Source: Streptomyces sp. HUAS CB01 (GTDB lineage Bacteria; Actinomycetota; Actinomycetes; Streptomycetales; Streptomycetaceae). Taken from it: a stretch of DNA of 64,000 nucleotides. The position numbers and the translations under genes were made by a program. This document shows, piece after piece, positions 44,470 through 54,287 of this stretch. How positions within the stretch are numbered: position 1 is the first letter of the stretch; the number at the start of each line of letters is the position of its first letter. The notes below the pieces were generated by a model. It saw nothing but the letters and a program-made list of their open reading frames with translations, was not told the DNA's origin and did no database searches. Where the stretch lies: the NCBI RefSeq assembly GCF_030406905.1, contig NZ_CP129137.1, positions 186,001-250,000 on the forward strand. Direction: 5' to 3'.

Positions 44470-47167
44470 ATGTCCGATGCCGATCCGGACCGGACCGCCC
44501 GGACAGGGGACGCCGTGCACGTGCTGCTCTCGGACGGCGCCACCGTCCGCGTGCGGCCCGTCGAACCGGATGACCAGGATGCCGTGCGCTGCCTGTACGA
44601 GGACATGTCGCCGGAGAATCTTCGCCTGCGCTTCTTCACCCTCGGCCGCGACTCCGCCCGGAAGGCCGCCGAGCGCTTGTGCGCCCATGTGCGACCCGGA
44701 ACCCGTGCCCTGCTCGCCGAGTCGGGTTCCCAGGTCGTGGGACTCGCCCAGTACGAACGGCTCGACGGCGACCACGCGGACGTGGCCCTCGCTGTCGCGG
44801 ACCGGTGGCACCACCGGGGCGTGGGAACGCTGCTCCTCGAACACCTGGTGTCCCTGGCGCGAGCCGACGGCATCACCGCCTTCGACGCGGACGCCCTGTC
44901 CGAGAACCACGACGTCCTCAAGGTGTTCGCCGACCTCGGCCTGCCTGTCAGGAGGCACTTCGACGGACCGGAAGTGCACTGCGTCGTCGGGCTCGCCGTG
45001 GACGAGTCGTATCTCTCCGCAGTCGAGAGACGGGCGCGAACAGCCGACGTGGCCAGTCTGGAGCCGCTGCTTCGCCCGCGATCCGTCGCGGTGATCGGGC
45101 CGGGGCGCCACCCCGGGTCAGTGGGCCGGGCGGTACTGCGCAATATCCGCACCCGCTACGGAGGGCGGCTGTACGCCGTGCATCCCGAGGCCTCCGTGAT
45201 CCTCCCTGCCGACCTACCACTCGGTCACCGCGCTTCCCCAGCCACCCGACCTCGCCGTCGTCGCCGTGCCCGCCAGGGCTGTACCCACCGTGGCCGAGGA
45301 GTGCGGCGCCTGCGGGGTGCGGGCCTTGCTGGTCCTCTCCGCAGGCCTCGACGCCGGGCAGGGACGGGAACTGCTGGCTGCGTGCCGCCGACACGGCATG
45401 CGGCTCGTGGGACCCAATTGCCTGGGACTGACCAACACCGAGGAGTCCGTACGGCTCGACGCGACGTTCGCCGCCGCCCCGCCCCGCTCCGGATCCGCCG
45501 GGGTCGCCGTCCAGTCGGGCGGGGTCGGAATCGCCCTGCTGGCCGGACTCTCCCGGCTGGGCATCGGAGTGTCGAGCTTCGTGTCGCTGGGCGACAAGTA
45601 CGACGTCAGCGGCAACGACATGCTGCAGTGGTGGGAGGGCGACGGCAGAACCGATCTCGCCCTGCTGCACCTGGAGTCGTTCGGCAACCCGCGTCTGTTC
45701 TCGCGCACCGCCCGCCGCGTCACCCGCCGCATTCCCGTGCTCACCGTCGATGCGGGCCGAACGGACGCCGGCCGGCGGGCCGCGGCCTCGCACACCGCGG
45801 CGGCCGCGTCCTCCACCATGATGCGGCAGGCGCTCTTCCTGCAGGCAGGCGTCACGGCGACCCGCAGCATCGCCGAGCTGCTCGATACCGCCGCACTGCT
45901 CCACGCGCAACCGCTCCCCACTGGACGCCGGGTGGTGGTCGTCTCCAACGCCGGCGGCACCGGGGTGCTCACCGCGGACGCCTGTGTCGAGGCCGGGCTG
46001 CTGGTGGACGCGCTGCCGCAAGGACTGGTGGAGCGGCTGCGCGCCGTGCTGCCGGAGGGAGCGTCGGCAGGCAATCCGGTGGACACCGGTGCGGCGGTGC
46101 CGGAGGCCGAGCTGCGTGACTGCCTCGACCTTCTCGTCGCACACGAGGAGGTGGACGCCGTGGTGGTGTGCCTCGTGCCCACCGCCGTGGGCACGGCGAC
46201 GGGCGAGGACCTGACACGGGCCGTGACCGATGCCTCGGAACACGCGTCATGCCCGCTGGCGGTGGTGCTGCCGGACCAGGAGGCATCCGTGCGCCTGCTC
46301 CCGGCGGGCAGCCGTGCACTTCCCGCGTACGCCGATCCTCAGGCCTCCGCGCGGGCACTGGGACACGCCGCGACACGCGCGGAATGGCTCGCCCGGCCCG
46401 CCGGAACCGTACCCGCACTCGACCGGACCGACACCCGCGGGGCGACGGCGGTCGTCGAGGCGTTCCTCGCCCGTCACCCCGCAGGCGGCTGGCTGTCCCC
46501 CCGGGACTGCGCGGCGCTCCTCGACTGCTACGCAGTTCCACAGCTGCCCTGGGTCTGGGCCGAGAACGAGCGGGACGCGGCGACCGGAGCCGCTGCGCTG
46601 AGCGGGCCGGACGGCGCCGTGGCCGTCAAGGCCCATTGGCCCGGCCTGGTGCACAAGAGCGAGGAGCACGCGGTGCGGCTCGGCCTGCATGGTGAAGAGC
46701 ACATACGGTCGGCCTACCGGGACTTCGTCGCACGCTTCGGGGACAAGCTCGACGGCGTGCTGATCCAGCCCATGGCCGAGCGCGGTGCCGAACTCTTCGC
46801 GGGAGTCACACAGGACGAGGTATTCGGGCCCGTGGTGCTGTTCGGTCTGGGCGGCACGGCGACGGAGGTCCTGGGGGACCACGCCGCCCGGCTCGCCCCC
46901 TTGACGGTCGAGGACGTCCGTGAGCTGACGGAGGCGCCTCGTTGCGCACCACTGCTTCACGGCTACCGCGGCGCCGAACCCGTGGACCTGGAGGCGATCG
47001 AGCAGCTGCTCCTGCGGCTCTCCCGCATGTCCGCGGACCTGCCACAGCTGGCCGAAGCCGACTTCAACCCGGTACTGGCGGGACCCACTGGCGCGGTGGT
47101 GGCCGACGCCCGCGTACGGTTGGCCCCTCGCACACCCCATGACCCATACCTGCGCCGACTGCGCTGA
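44470..47167 (+). pseudogene. GNAT / ADP-forming acetate-CoA ligase, frameshifted
   Basis: Part 1 (from ATG 44470) is a GNAT domain (VRVRPVEPDDQDAVRCLYED, HHRGVGTLLLEHLVSLARAD) followed by the CoA-binding start LEPLLRPRSVAVIGPGRHPG. Near 45200 the frame must shift by one base (SVIL, then PTYHSVTALPQPPDLAVVAV); part 2 runs to 47167 with SGGVGIALLAGLSRLGIGVS, VSNAGGTGVLTADACVEAG and the ATP-grasp KAHWPGLVHKSEEHAVRLG. Together they would be an approximately 900-residue Pat/Acs-like bifunctional protein. As it stands, the gene is split; part 2 could start at GTG 45266 without the CoA-binding site. A sequencing error or a recent mutation cannot be told apart. Confidence 0.75.
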
Positions 47168-47407
47168 GGATGGCCGGAAGTCAGGCGAGAGGCGGGACGG
47201 GTGGACGGGGCAGCCGGAGAGACGGGCTGCTCGGTGCGTCGGCTGCGGCACCGGTCAGACCGCGACGGCGGGAGGGGCCCATCCGCTTCTCGCGGATCCT
47301 GATTGCGCGGTGCGCGATGGTGTGTCGGCCACGTCCACCGCTCCCCCGCGTCCCTCACGGCCCCTCCCGTCATCCACAGGAAAGCAGTCCTCCCGGGGTG
47401 GGAACCA

Positions 47408-47443
47408 GGACCGACCGGGCCGGCCCGGCGGTCCGATCGGCCC
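47408..47443. promoter_or_regulatory. Tandem DevR/OsdR-type boxes without an obvious gene
   Basis: GGACCGACCGGGCC (47408-47421) and GGTCCGATCGGCCC (47430-47443), centres 22 bp apart. They lie in the 411-base gap (47168-47578) where two genes converge, so neither annotated gene starts nearby. A small gene or RNA may be controlled here; none could be recognised. Confidence 0.6.
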
Positions 47444-47578
47444 ATTCGAGCCTGCCGATCGGCGCCCCACCGAGTCGTGGCCCTGCCACACGCACGCGGC
47501 ACACCGTTGTGGTCCCGACACCGGGCGGGGTCGCCGACGCCCCGGCGTCGTGCCCTTCCCCTCGCACGCGGCGAATCG

Positions 47579-48439
47579 CTAGGCGGGAACGGTCACCACC
47601 GGGCAGAGGGCCCGGTGCAGCAGGCCGTGAGGGACGGAGCCCAGTCGCATCCCGGCGAAGCCCTCCCGTCCCCGGCGGCCGACGACGAGGGCCAGCGCGT
47701 GCTCGGCGGCGCCGGCCAGTACGTCGACCGGGTGGCCGGTCAGCACCTCACGGCGCAGGGAGACGTCGGCCCACGCACCGGACCGCCTCTCGGTCGCCGC
47801 GTACAGGTGGCGTTCGCATGCCTCCCTCGCGGCTTCCTCGTCGCAGAAGCCGAATCGTGGCCGCTGCCATGCCCACACCGCGCGCACCGAGGCCCCGGAC
47901 CGCACTGCGGCCCCGCAGGCGTAGTCCACCGCGGCGTCGGCCGACTCGCTGTCGTCCACCCCCACGACGACGAACGGCGGGTCCTCCACCGTGCGGTCGG
48001 CTTCCGGCACCACCACCACCGGACAGGCGGCATGGGCGCTCACCGGAACGACCGTCGAGGCCACGCTGAGCACCTCGGCCAGGCGGCCCAGACGTCGGGA
48101 CCCCAGAACGACCGTGTGAGCGTGCGCGGACTTCCGTACCAGGACCGGAGCCGGGTTGCCCGGCACGACGGACATCGTGACATCGAGGTGCGGATGGCGT
48201 TCCCGTGCTCGCCCCGCCGCTTTGTCGAGCGCTTCCTCACCGAGCGCGCGCATGGCCTTGTGATGTGCCGTCTCCTCGGCACCCCGGACGTGATGGGTCA
48301 CGGGCAGCAGTGCGTGCACGAGATGGAGACGCACTCCGCAGCGCGCGGCTTCGTCGGCGGCCCAGTCCAGGGCTGCGTCGGCGGGCTGTGCCGCGTCGAC
48401 GCCGTACATGATCGGGAGTACTCCGCTGTCGGACGTCAT
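47579..48439 (-). CDS. Universal stress protein, two tandem Usp domains
   Basis: A 286-residue tandem Usp. Domain 1 has VLGSRRLGRLAEVLSVASTV, lacking the final GS; domain 2 has VGRRGREGFAGMRLGSVPHG with the complete ATP motif. The start of domain 1 (PIMYGVDAAQPADAALDWAA) is less typical than in the other copies. ATG 48439 preceded by GGAGCC. A box lies 89 bases upstream (48528-48542). Confidence 0.87.
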   Translation of the reverse strand: MTSDSGVLPIMYGVDAAQPADAALDWAADEAARCGVRLHLVHALLPVTHHVRGAEETAHHKAMRALGEEALDKAAGRARERHPHLDVTMSVVPGNPAPVLVRKSAHAHTVVLGSRRLGRLAEVLSVASTVVPVSAHAACPVVVVPEADRTVEDPPFVVVGVDDSESADAAVDYACGAAVRSGASVRAVWAWQRPRFGFCDEEAAREACERHLYAATERRSGAWADVSLRREVLTGHPVDVLAGAAEHALALVVGRRGREGFAGMRLGSVPHGLLHRALCPVVTVPA

Positions 48440-48527
48440 GGCTCCTCCAGCCGCTTGCGAACGAGTACGTCCCCCGCAGGACGATGTCCGCACCTGCACG
48501 TTACGCAAGGGTGAGGGCCGGTTGCGA

Positions 48528-48615
48528 GGACCGACCGGCCCCCTCCGAAGCTCTGTTGGTCCCGAACGAGCGGTCCGCCGGGACCATCGGGCCCCGCTAC
48601 GGGCTGTTCGGCCCC
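48528..48615. promoter_or_regulatory. Three DevR/OsdR-type boxes, divergent promoter
   Basis: GGACCGACCGGCCCC (48528-48542) is placed for the stress protein on the left. GGGACCATCGGGCCCC (48580-48595) and GGGCTGTTCGGCCCC (48601-48615), centres about 21 bp apart, are placed 67-102 bases before hsp20 on the right. Confidence 0.78.
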
Positions 48616-48681
48616 TGCGGGGGAGGCGGGGGCGGCGGTTGACTGGTCGTGTCGCAACCGCAAGACCGAGGAGGCCGGATC

Positions 48682-49104
48682 ATGGCTGTACTCGCACGCA
48701 AGCAGAGGTTCCCGTTCCCCGATCTGCCGGACTGGTTCGAGGACTTCCCCGCCCGGTTCAGCATGCCGGCCATGGCCGATCTGCACAGCATGAGGATCGA
48801 GGAGTACACGGAGGACGGCAGGCACGTCATCCGCGCGGAGCTCCCGGGCGTCGAGGTGAAGGATCTGGACGTGACCGTGGAGGACGGCATCCTCACCATC
48901 AAGGCGGAACGCACTGAGCGCGAAGTGGACAAACACCGCAGTGAGATCAGGTACGGATCGATCACCCGAGCTCTCGCCCTGCCGAAGAGTGCCGACGAGG
49001 GCGACGTCCGCGCCGAGTACACGGACGGCATGCTCACGGTGAGCGTGGGTTTGGGCGAGGAGAAGCCGGAACCCAAGCACATCGAGATCAAGCACGCCAC
49101 GTGA
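48682..49104 (+). CDS. hsp20: Hsp20/alpha-crystallin small heat shock protein
   Basis: A 140-residue small heat shock protein. The alpha-crystallin domain (about 45-135) includes MRIEEYTEDGRHVIRAELPG, LDVTVEDGILTIKAERTERE and TDGMLTVSVGLGEEKPEPKH; the C-terminal IxI-like IEIKH is present. It is the likely counterpart of HspX/Acr (Rv2031c), the marker protein of mycobacterial dormancy. ATG 48682 with GAGGAGG upstream. Tandem boxes precede it. Confidence 0.92.
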   Translation: MAVLARKQRFPFPDLPDWFEDFPARFSMPAMADLHSMRIEEYTEDGRHVIRAELPGVEVKDLDVTVEDGILTIKAERTEREVDKHRSEIRYGSITRALALPKSADEGDVRAEYTDGMLTVSVGLGEEKPEPKHIEIKHAT

Positions 49105-49281
49105 GCCACAGGAACGGGCGGTGCCGTCCGGGCGGGCCGTGGAATCTCGTACCATCCGGCGACCCGCACCGGGGCCCGGTTCCCAGGTGTGTCAGCGCCC
49201 TGGCTCCGGGCCCTGGCAGGACCCCTCACGGCCTCTGCGCATCCCGAATCACAGCCCCGTGACAGGCCACCAGGAGGGGCG

Positions 49282-49998
49282 ATGACGAAGCACAGCAAGG
49301 TCGGAGGCCTGATGACGGGTGAGGTCGTCTCCGTCGTGCCGTCAACGCCGTTCAAGGAAGTCGCCAAGCGGCTCGCGGAGCACGACATCAGTGGCCTGCC
49401 GGTTCTCGACGAGGACGACCGGGTGGTGGGCGTGGTCTCCGAGACCGACCTTCTGGTGCGCCAGGCCCTGGCCGCGAACACGGTACGGGGACCACGGCAG
49501 CCCGGAGCGGGAATCGGCGCAGTGAGCCGCGACGAACGCGACGCGATCACAGCAGGCCGGATGATGTCGGCTCCGGCGGTCACCGTCCATGCGGACGAGA
49601 CCGTCGCCGCGGCCGCACGCACCATGCTGCGGCGCTGCGTCGACCGGCTGCCGGTCGTCGACGACGAGAACCGGCTCGTCGGCATCGTCACCCGGCGAGA
49701 CCTCCTCCGCGTCTTCCTCCGCCCGGATCCGGAGATCCGCCTGCGGGTGATCGAGGAAGTGGTGGTGGACACGATGGGCCTGGCGCCGGATGCGGTAGCC
49801 GTCCATGTCGTCGACGGACGGGTCACCCTGGAGGGTGCGTTGGAGACCCCGGCCCAGATCCTCGTCATGAAGAAGCTCACGGAGCAGATGGACGGGGTGG
49901 TCGCCGTGACCGACCGCCTCACCGCCCGGGGCGACGGGTCCCCCGCCGCGGGGGGCGTCGCCGAACGGTCCGGGTCGTCAGGGCCCAGAGGCACCTAG
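49282..49998 (+). CDS. CBS-pair plus BON domain protein (copy 4)
   Basis: A 238-residue protein. CBS 1 KVGGLMTGEVVSVVPSTPFK ... GVVSETDLLVRQ; CBS 2 TAGRMMSAPAVTVHADETVA ... GIVTRRDLLRVFLRPDPEIR; BON-like end AVHVVDGRVTLEGALETPAQ ... GVVAVTDRLTAR. It is closest to copy 1 (16044-16775). ATG 49282 with CAGGAGGGG. The only possible box nearby (GGGGCCCGGTTCCC, about 49171) is weak; it may share the hsp20 transcript. Confidence 0.85.
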   Translation: MTKHSKVGGLMTGEVVSVVPSTPFKEVAKRLAEHDISGLPVLDEDDRVVGVVSETDLLVRQALAANTVRGPRQPGAGIGAVSRDERDAITAGRMMSAPAVTVHADETVAAAARTMLRRCVDRLPVVDDENRLVGIVTRRDLLRVFLRPDPEIRLRVIEEVVVDTMGLAPDAVAVHVVDGRVTLEGALETPAQILVMKKLTEQMDGVVAVTDRLTARGDGSPAAGGVAERSGSSGPRGT

Positions 49999-50083
49999 CG
50001 CTGTCGGTTCCGCCGGGCGCGGGCAGGAGCACGGCTGCCCGGTCGCCCACACAGGGAAGACGGGCCAGTACTGGAGGGCTCCG

Positions 50084-51550
50084 GTGGCATGCGACGCAGC
50101 CGGTATCGAACGGCCGGAGGCCGTGTTCGACCGAGAGGCCGAGTGGAAGGCGCTGACGGCCTTCGTGACCGACCAGCGGCCCGGGCCCGCTCTCGGCCTG
50201 GTCACGGGTCGGCGCAGGCAGGGGAAGACGTATCTGCTGGAGGCGCTGGCGAGAGCGACCGGGGCCTTCCTCTTCAGGGCACACGAAGGCACGGAACGGG
50301 AGAGCCTCCAGCGTCTTGCCGAGGCGTTCGCCGGCCACACCGGGTCACCGCGCGTGCCGGCATGGCGCAATTGGGACGACGCCGTCGACGCGCTGCTCGG
50401 GTCCGGCGGCAAGAACCCTGCTCCCGTCGTCATCGACCAGTTTCCGGATCTCGTCAGGCAGAGCCCCGCCCTCCCCTCCGTCGTCCACCGAGCCTTCACA
50501 CGGGCCGGGCACACCCTGCGCACCCGGCTCCTGCTCGGCGGCGACTCGTCTCTGGTGGCGAACAGGCTGTTCACCGACCACTCGGCACTGCGCGAACTGG
50601 CCGGGATGTCGATCACCGTCGAGCCCTTCGACTTCCGGCAGGCGGCGGCCTTCTGGGACATCGACGATCCGCGCCTGGCCACGCTCCTGCACACGGTGGT
50701 CGGCGGCACCCCTGCTCACCGCAGCCTTGCGTCCGGCGAGGGTCCCACCGGATTCGAGGACTTCGACGCCTGGATGTGCAGGACCGTCCTCAGCCCGAGG
50801 ACCCCCCTCCACTGGGAGGCCACCCGGCTCCTGAACGAGGAGGCGGATCAGCAGGACCGCCCCTTGTGCCATTCGATTCTGACGGCGGTGGTCCTCGGCC
50901 ACGCCACCACCTGGGCCGTCACACGGCACGTGAGCCGACCCCTGACGGACGTCTCGCACGCCCTGCGGCTCCTCGAGCACTGCGGACTTCTCCGAGGCGA
51001 ACCGGACGCGTTCCTCACCTCGGCACTCCGGTACCGCATCGCCGAGCCGCTGCTGGCCTTCGACCACGCGGTGGTCGCCCCTCATCGTTCGACCCTGGAG
51101 GAGGAGGCCACCGACGGTGCCTGGGAGAGGCTCTCGTCCGACTTCCACGGCACCGCCGTGCCTGCTGCCTTCGCGCAGCTCTGCCGCGACTGGGCGCTTC
51201 GCTTCGCGGACCCCGACACGTTCGGGGCGCCTGTCGCCACCGCTGCCCACGGCACCCTGCCACGCGGGGAGAGCGGTCCGGAGCGCGAGGCCGAGGTGGT
51301 CGTTCGCGGCGGGGGAGGCCACCGGCCCCTGCTGTCCGTGGGTCAGACCCGATGGAACGAGATCATGGACATCCATCATCTGGACCGCCTGCGCCATGTG
51401 CTCGCCGTCCTCGCCGTGCGGGGCGAGGACATCAGCCGGACGAAACCCGCCTGCTACGGCGGCGCGGGCTTCAGCCCCCGGCTCCGCGCGGCCGAGGACC
51501 GGGGAGAGGTGGTGCTCGTCGACCTCGATCGGCTCTATCACGGTGGGTGA
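50084..51550 (+). CDS. AAA-type ATPase with C-terminal DUF234-like domain
   Basis: A 488-residue ATPase. It starts PEAVFDREAEWKALTAFVTD; Walker A is GRRRQGKTYLLEAL (about residues 43-56), Walker B-like APVVIDQFPDL, followed by the archaeal-ATPase-type words HSALRELAGMSITVEPFDFR and ILTAVVLGHATTWAVTRHVS (winged helix). The last 100 residues resemble the DUF234 nuclease-like region. Role unknown; relatives occur as stand-alone ATPases in Streptomyces. GTG start with GGAGGG. No clear box nearby. Confidence 0.8.
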   Translation: MACDAAGIERPEAVFDREAEWKALTAFVTDQRPGPALGLVTGRRRQGKTYLLEALARATGAFLFRAHEGTERESLQRLAEAFAGHTGSPRVPAWRNWDDAVDALLGSGGKNPAPVVIDQFPDLVRQSPALPSVVHRAFTRAGHTLRTRLLLGGDSSLVANRLFTDHSALRELAGMSITVEPFDFRQAAAFWDIDDPRLATLLHTVVGGTPAHRSLASGEGPTGFEDFDAWMCRTVLSPRTPLHWEATRLLNEEADQQDRPLCHSILTAVVLGHATTWAVTRHVSRPLTDVSHALRLLEHCGLLRGEPDAFLTSALRYRIAEPLLAFDHAVVAPHRSTLEEEATDGAWERLSSDFHGTAVPAAFAQLCRDWALRFADPDTFGAPVATAAHGTLPRGESGPEREAEVVVRGGGGHRPLLSVGQTRWNEIMDIHHLDRLRHVLAVLAVRGEDISRTKPACYGGAGFSPRLRAAEDRGEVVLVDLDRLYHGG

Positions 51551-51688
51551 TTCACCAGGACCCCCGTCCCTCGGCTCGGGGGCGGTCGGGGGCTGTGCGA
51601 GTCCGAAGGGTGCGGAGGTCCGAGACCGTCGCACGCGGCCGGAGGCCCAGTGGGACACGCCGCTCTCCGCTCGCCGGAGGCGTCGCTT

Positions 51689-51723
51689 GGGGCCATCAGC
51701 CCCATGACGGGACCGTTCGGCTC
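51689..51723. promoter_or_regulatory. Tandem DevR/OsdR-type boxes
   Basis: GGGGCCATCAGCCCC (51689-51703) and GGGACCGTTCGGCTC (51709-51723), centres 20 bp apart, 92-126 bases before the CBS-BON gene at 51815. Confidence 0.75.
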
Positions 51724-51814
51724 TGATGCCGTGACGGGATCCGGAAGGAGAGTCGGGAGGGAGGGCAGTCCGCCGAGGCGGCGTGAACGGCTCCAGGGCG
51801 GAAGGAGTGAGGAC

Positions 51815-52534
51815 ATGCAGCACCGCAGGATCTCGGAGGTGATGACACGGCGTGTCGTCACGGTGAACCACGACTCGTCCTTCAAGGAGATCGTGAGACT
51901 CTTCGACGACAACGACATCACGGCCGCACCGGTGGTGGACGACGACGGCCGGCCTCTGGGCGTCGTCTCCGAGGGAGACCTGCTGCGCAAGGCGTCGAGC
52001 CTGCCGGACCCGGACGGACGTTGGACCCGGCTGCGACTTCTGCCCATGGACGAGGCGCGGGCGGAGGCCGAGACCGCCGGGGCCATGATGACCTCCCCCG
52101 CCGTCACCGCCAGGCCGGACTGGAACATCGTCGAGACGGCACGGACCATGGACCGCCACAAGGTGAAGCGACTGCCGGTCGTCGACGAGAGCGGCAGGAT
52201 CGTGGGCCTCGTGAGCCGACGTGACCTGCTGCGCCCCTTCCTGCGCCGCGACGAGGCCATCGCCGAGGAAATCAGGACGGAGGTGCTCGACCGCACCCTC
52301 GGAGTCGCGCCCGACAGCGTTCGGGTGTCCGTCCACCAAGGGGTGGTCACCCTCACCGGCCGGGTTGCCGAACGCGCCGACATCCCGGTCGTCGAACGGC
52401 TCTGCCGCTCGGTGGACGGGGTGGTCGCCGTGCACCACACGCTGGAGTACGAGTACGACAACCTGGCCCTGGACGTCGAGCCCCCGAGCGAGCACCCGGC
52501 GACGGCGGCCGGCACACGCGAACGCCCGGCATGA
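51815..52534 (+). CDS. CBS-pair plus BON domain protein (copy 5)
   Basis: A 239-residue protein. CBS 1 RISEVMTRRVVTVNHDSSFK ... GVVSEGDLLRKA; CBS 2 AGAMMTSPAVTARPDWNIVE ... GLVSRRDLLRPFLRRDEAIA; BON-like end VRVSVHQGVVTLTGRVAERA. It shares several words with copy 6 (53531-54184), so these two look like a recent local duplication. ATG 51815 with GGAAGGAG. Confidence 0.86.
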   Translation: MQHRRISEVMTRRVVTVNHDSSFKEIVRLFDDNDITAAPVVDDDGRPLGVVSEGDLLRKASSLPDPDGRWTRLRLLPMDEARAEAETAGAMMTSPAVTARPDWNIVETARTMDRHKVKRLPVVDESGRIVGLVSRRDLLRPFLRRDEAIAEEIRTEVLDRTLGVAPDSVRVSVHQGVVTLTGRVAERADIPVVERLCRSVDGVVAVHHTLEYEYDNLALDVEPPSEHPATAAGTRERPA

Positions 52535-52643
52535 GGGGAGGCGCGTCTGCGCGTGGTGGGCCGTGGAGGACCGGCTACGGGCCCGTACCGCTCCTCGGGG
52601 AGCGAACCCGCTTTCCGCACGCACGCTGAAGGACGGTGTCGTC

Positions 52644-53345
52644 GTGGAGGAAGACCGCCGCACAACGCACTCGCACCACCTGCACACCCATTGCGGCCGC
52701 GCGATCCGCGTAGCGAGATTCGCGCCGCACGAACTGCCCCCGGGGATGGGACGCGTGGTCCTGGACACCCTCCGTGCACCGTACGACGACCGCGAGGTAT
52801 GGGCGTCCCTGACTCCGGAGGAAGCCAGGCGGCTCGCCGGACTCCTCCTCTCGGAGGCGGAGGCGGTCGAGAGCCGCACGCGCACCTCCGAACCGCATGT
52901 CGCCGTCGTGCCGCTGAGCGGTGACGCCTTCCAAGCGACGGTGCGAGGTCACGCACTGAGGGTCGATCAGCCGCTCGATGACGGCGGCCAGGACACGGGT
53001 CCTACACCCGTCGAGATCTTCGTGGCGTCGCTGGCCACGTGCGTCGCCCACTACGCCGGGCGCTTCCTCGACCGGCACGGCCTCGATCGCGGAGCACTGC
53101 GCGTCACCGCCGTTCACACGATGGCCGCCGACCGCCCTGCGCGCGTCGCCGCACTGACCGTCGACGTCGAAGTGCCCGAACTGCCGCCGGCCCGCGCCAG
53201 GGCCCTGGAGGCGGTGGCTTCCCGCTGCACCGTCAAGAACACGCTCGAGCACCCTCCTGCGATCACGGTCCGACTCAACGGTGACGGCCGCGCTCCGCGG
53301 CCGGTGCCCAGTTCCGCGGCCGGCGGCGACCGGCCTCGCCGGTGA
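52644..53345 (+). CDS. OsmC-family protein with N-terminal extension
   Basis: About 233 residues. The C-terminal 150 residues are an OsmC/Ohr-type domain (DQPLDDGGQDTGPTPVEIFV, ASLATCVAHYAGRFLDRHGL with the conserved Cys, and ALEAVASRCTVKNTLEHPP with the second Cys), a thiol peroxidase fold. The first 85 residues are a separate His-rich unit (THSHHLHTHCGRAIRVARFA) and LTPEEARRLAGLLLSEAEAV. The GTG at 52644 is likely; the frame is open further upstream inside the preceding gene. It lies 109 bases after CBS-BON copy 5. Confidence 0.78.
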   Translation: MEEDRRTTHSHHLHTHCGRAIRVARFAPHELPPGMGRVVLDTLRAPYDDREVWASLTPEEARRLAGLLLSEAEAVESRTRTSEPHVAVVPLSGDAFQATVRGHALRVDQPLDDGGQDTGPTPVEIFVASLATCVAHYAGRFLDRHGLDRGALRVTAVHTMAADRPARVAALTVDVEVPELPPARARALEAVASRCTVKNTLEHPPAITVRLNGDGRAPRPVPSSAAGGDRPRR

Positions 53346-53382
53346 CGCACGGCGGGGCACGCATCGGCGTCACGTGCGGACC

Positions 53383-53419
53383 GGGCCCGTTCGGACCGTC
53401 AGTGGGACCGGTTGGGCCC
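53383..53419. promoter_or_regulatory. Tandem DevR/OsdR-type boxes
   Basis: GGGCCCGTTCGGACC (53383-53397) and GGGACCGGTTGGGCCC (53404-53419), centres about 21 bp apart, 112-148 bases before the CBS-BON gene at 53531. Confidence 0.73.
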
Positions 53420-53530
53420 TGTGCCGGGGACCTCGCGCATACGAGATTGGAGGGAGACCAGCGCGACGAGGGGCGTCGGACCCGGGCCGACCAGTACCGC
53501 CCGAAGGCGCTCGGAAAGGGCTGACGAACG

Positions 53531-54184
53531 ATGAGGCACCGGCACGTTGCCGACCTGATGACTCCTGATGCCGTCACCGTCCCTCCCGGCACCACTTTCA
53601 AGGAGATCGCCCGGTTGCTCGACGAGTTCGGCATCAGCGCCGTACCCGTGGTCGATGTCGACGGGCGACCGCTGGGCGTGGTGTCCGAAGCGGATCTGGT
53701 GCGCCGTCAGGCGTCCGGTGGGGGCGCTCCCACGGCCGAGGGACTCATGACGAGTCCCGCCGTCGTCGCGCGTCCGGAGTGGAGCGTGGTCAAGGCCGCC
53801 AGAGTGATGGACAGACACCGGATCAAGCGGCTTCCGGTGACCGACGACGCCGGCCGCGTGATCGGAGTGCTCAGCCGCAGCGATCTGATCCAGCTGTTCC
53901 TCCGAAGGGACAGGGCGATCCAGGAGGAGATCCTCGAGGACGTCCTCACCCGTACGCTCCGTCTGTCGCCGTCAGCGCTCTCCGTCGAGGTCACGGACGG
54001 CCGGGTGACTCTCAGCGGCACGGTTCCGCGCAGGAGTCTGGTTCCCGTGACCGTGAGACTCTGCGAGAGCGTCGACGGTGTCGTGGACGTCACCGGCCGG
54101 CTGACCTTCACCTGGGACGACACCGTGGACACCTCGAACCAGCCGACCGCCGCGGCCGGCGAGGCGCCCCACGGAGCGCGGTGA
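53531..54184 (+). CDS. CBS-pair plus BON domain protein (copy 6)
   Basis: A 217-residue protein. CBS 1 HVADLMTPDAVTVPPGTTFK ... GVVSEADLVRRQ; CBS 2 TAEGLMTSPAVVARPEWSVV ... GVLSRSDLIQLFLRRDRAIQ; BON-like end LSVEVTDGRVTLSGTVPRRS ... GVVDVTGRLTFTWDDT. Similar to copy 5. ATG 53531; the upstream AAAGG is a moderate ribosome site. Confidence 0.86.
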   Translation: MRHRHVADLMTPDAVTVPPGTTFKEIARLLDEFGISAVPVVDVDGRPLGVVSEADLVRRQASGGGAPTAEGLMTSPAVVARPEWSVVKAARVMDRHRIKRLPVTDDAGRVIGVLSRSDLIQLFLRRDRAIQEEILEDVLTRTLRLSPSALSVEVTDGRVTLSGTVPRRSLVPVTVRLCESVDGVVDVTGRLTFTWDDTVDTSNQPTAAAGEAPHGAR

Positions 54185-54287
54185 CCGCCGGATCGGCGAC
54201 GATCGCGCTGCGAGGACGCCGAAGGAACATCGGGGTCCCGCGGTGTTCCTCTGCCGTGCACCACGGGCGTCCACCGCACGACCCGCC

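Noticed and set aside
45180..45270. Programmed +1 frameshift site in the acyl-CoA ligase
   Set aside because: No slippery codon run, stop-codon pause or downstream structure of a known type is seen; an indel is the simpler explanation.
49171..49184. GGGGCCCGGTTCCC as a regulator box before CBS-BON copy 4
   Set aside because: Only half matches the consensus and spacing of the centre differs; counted as weak at best.
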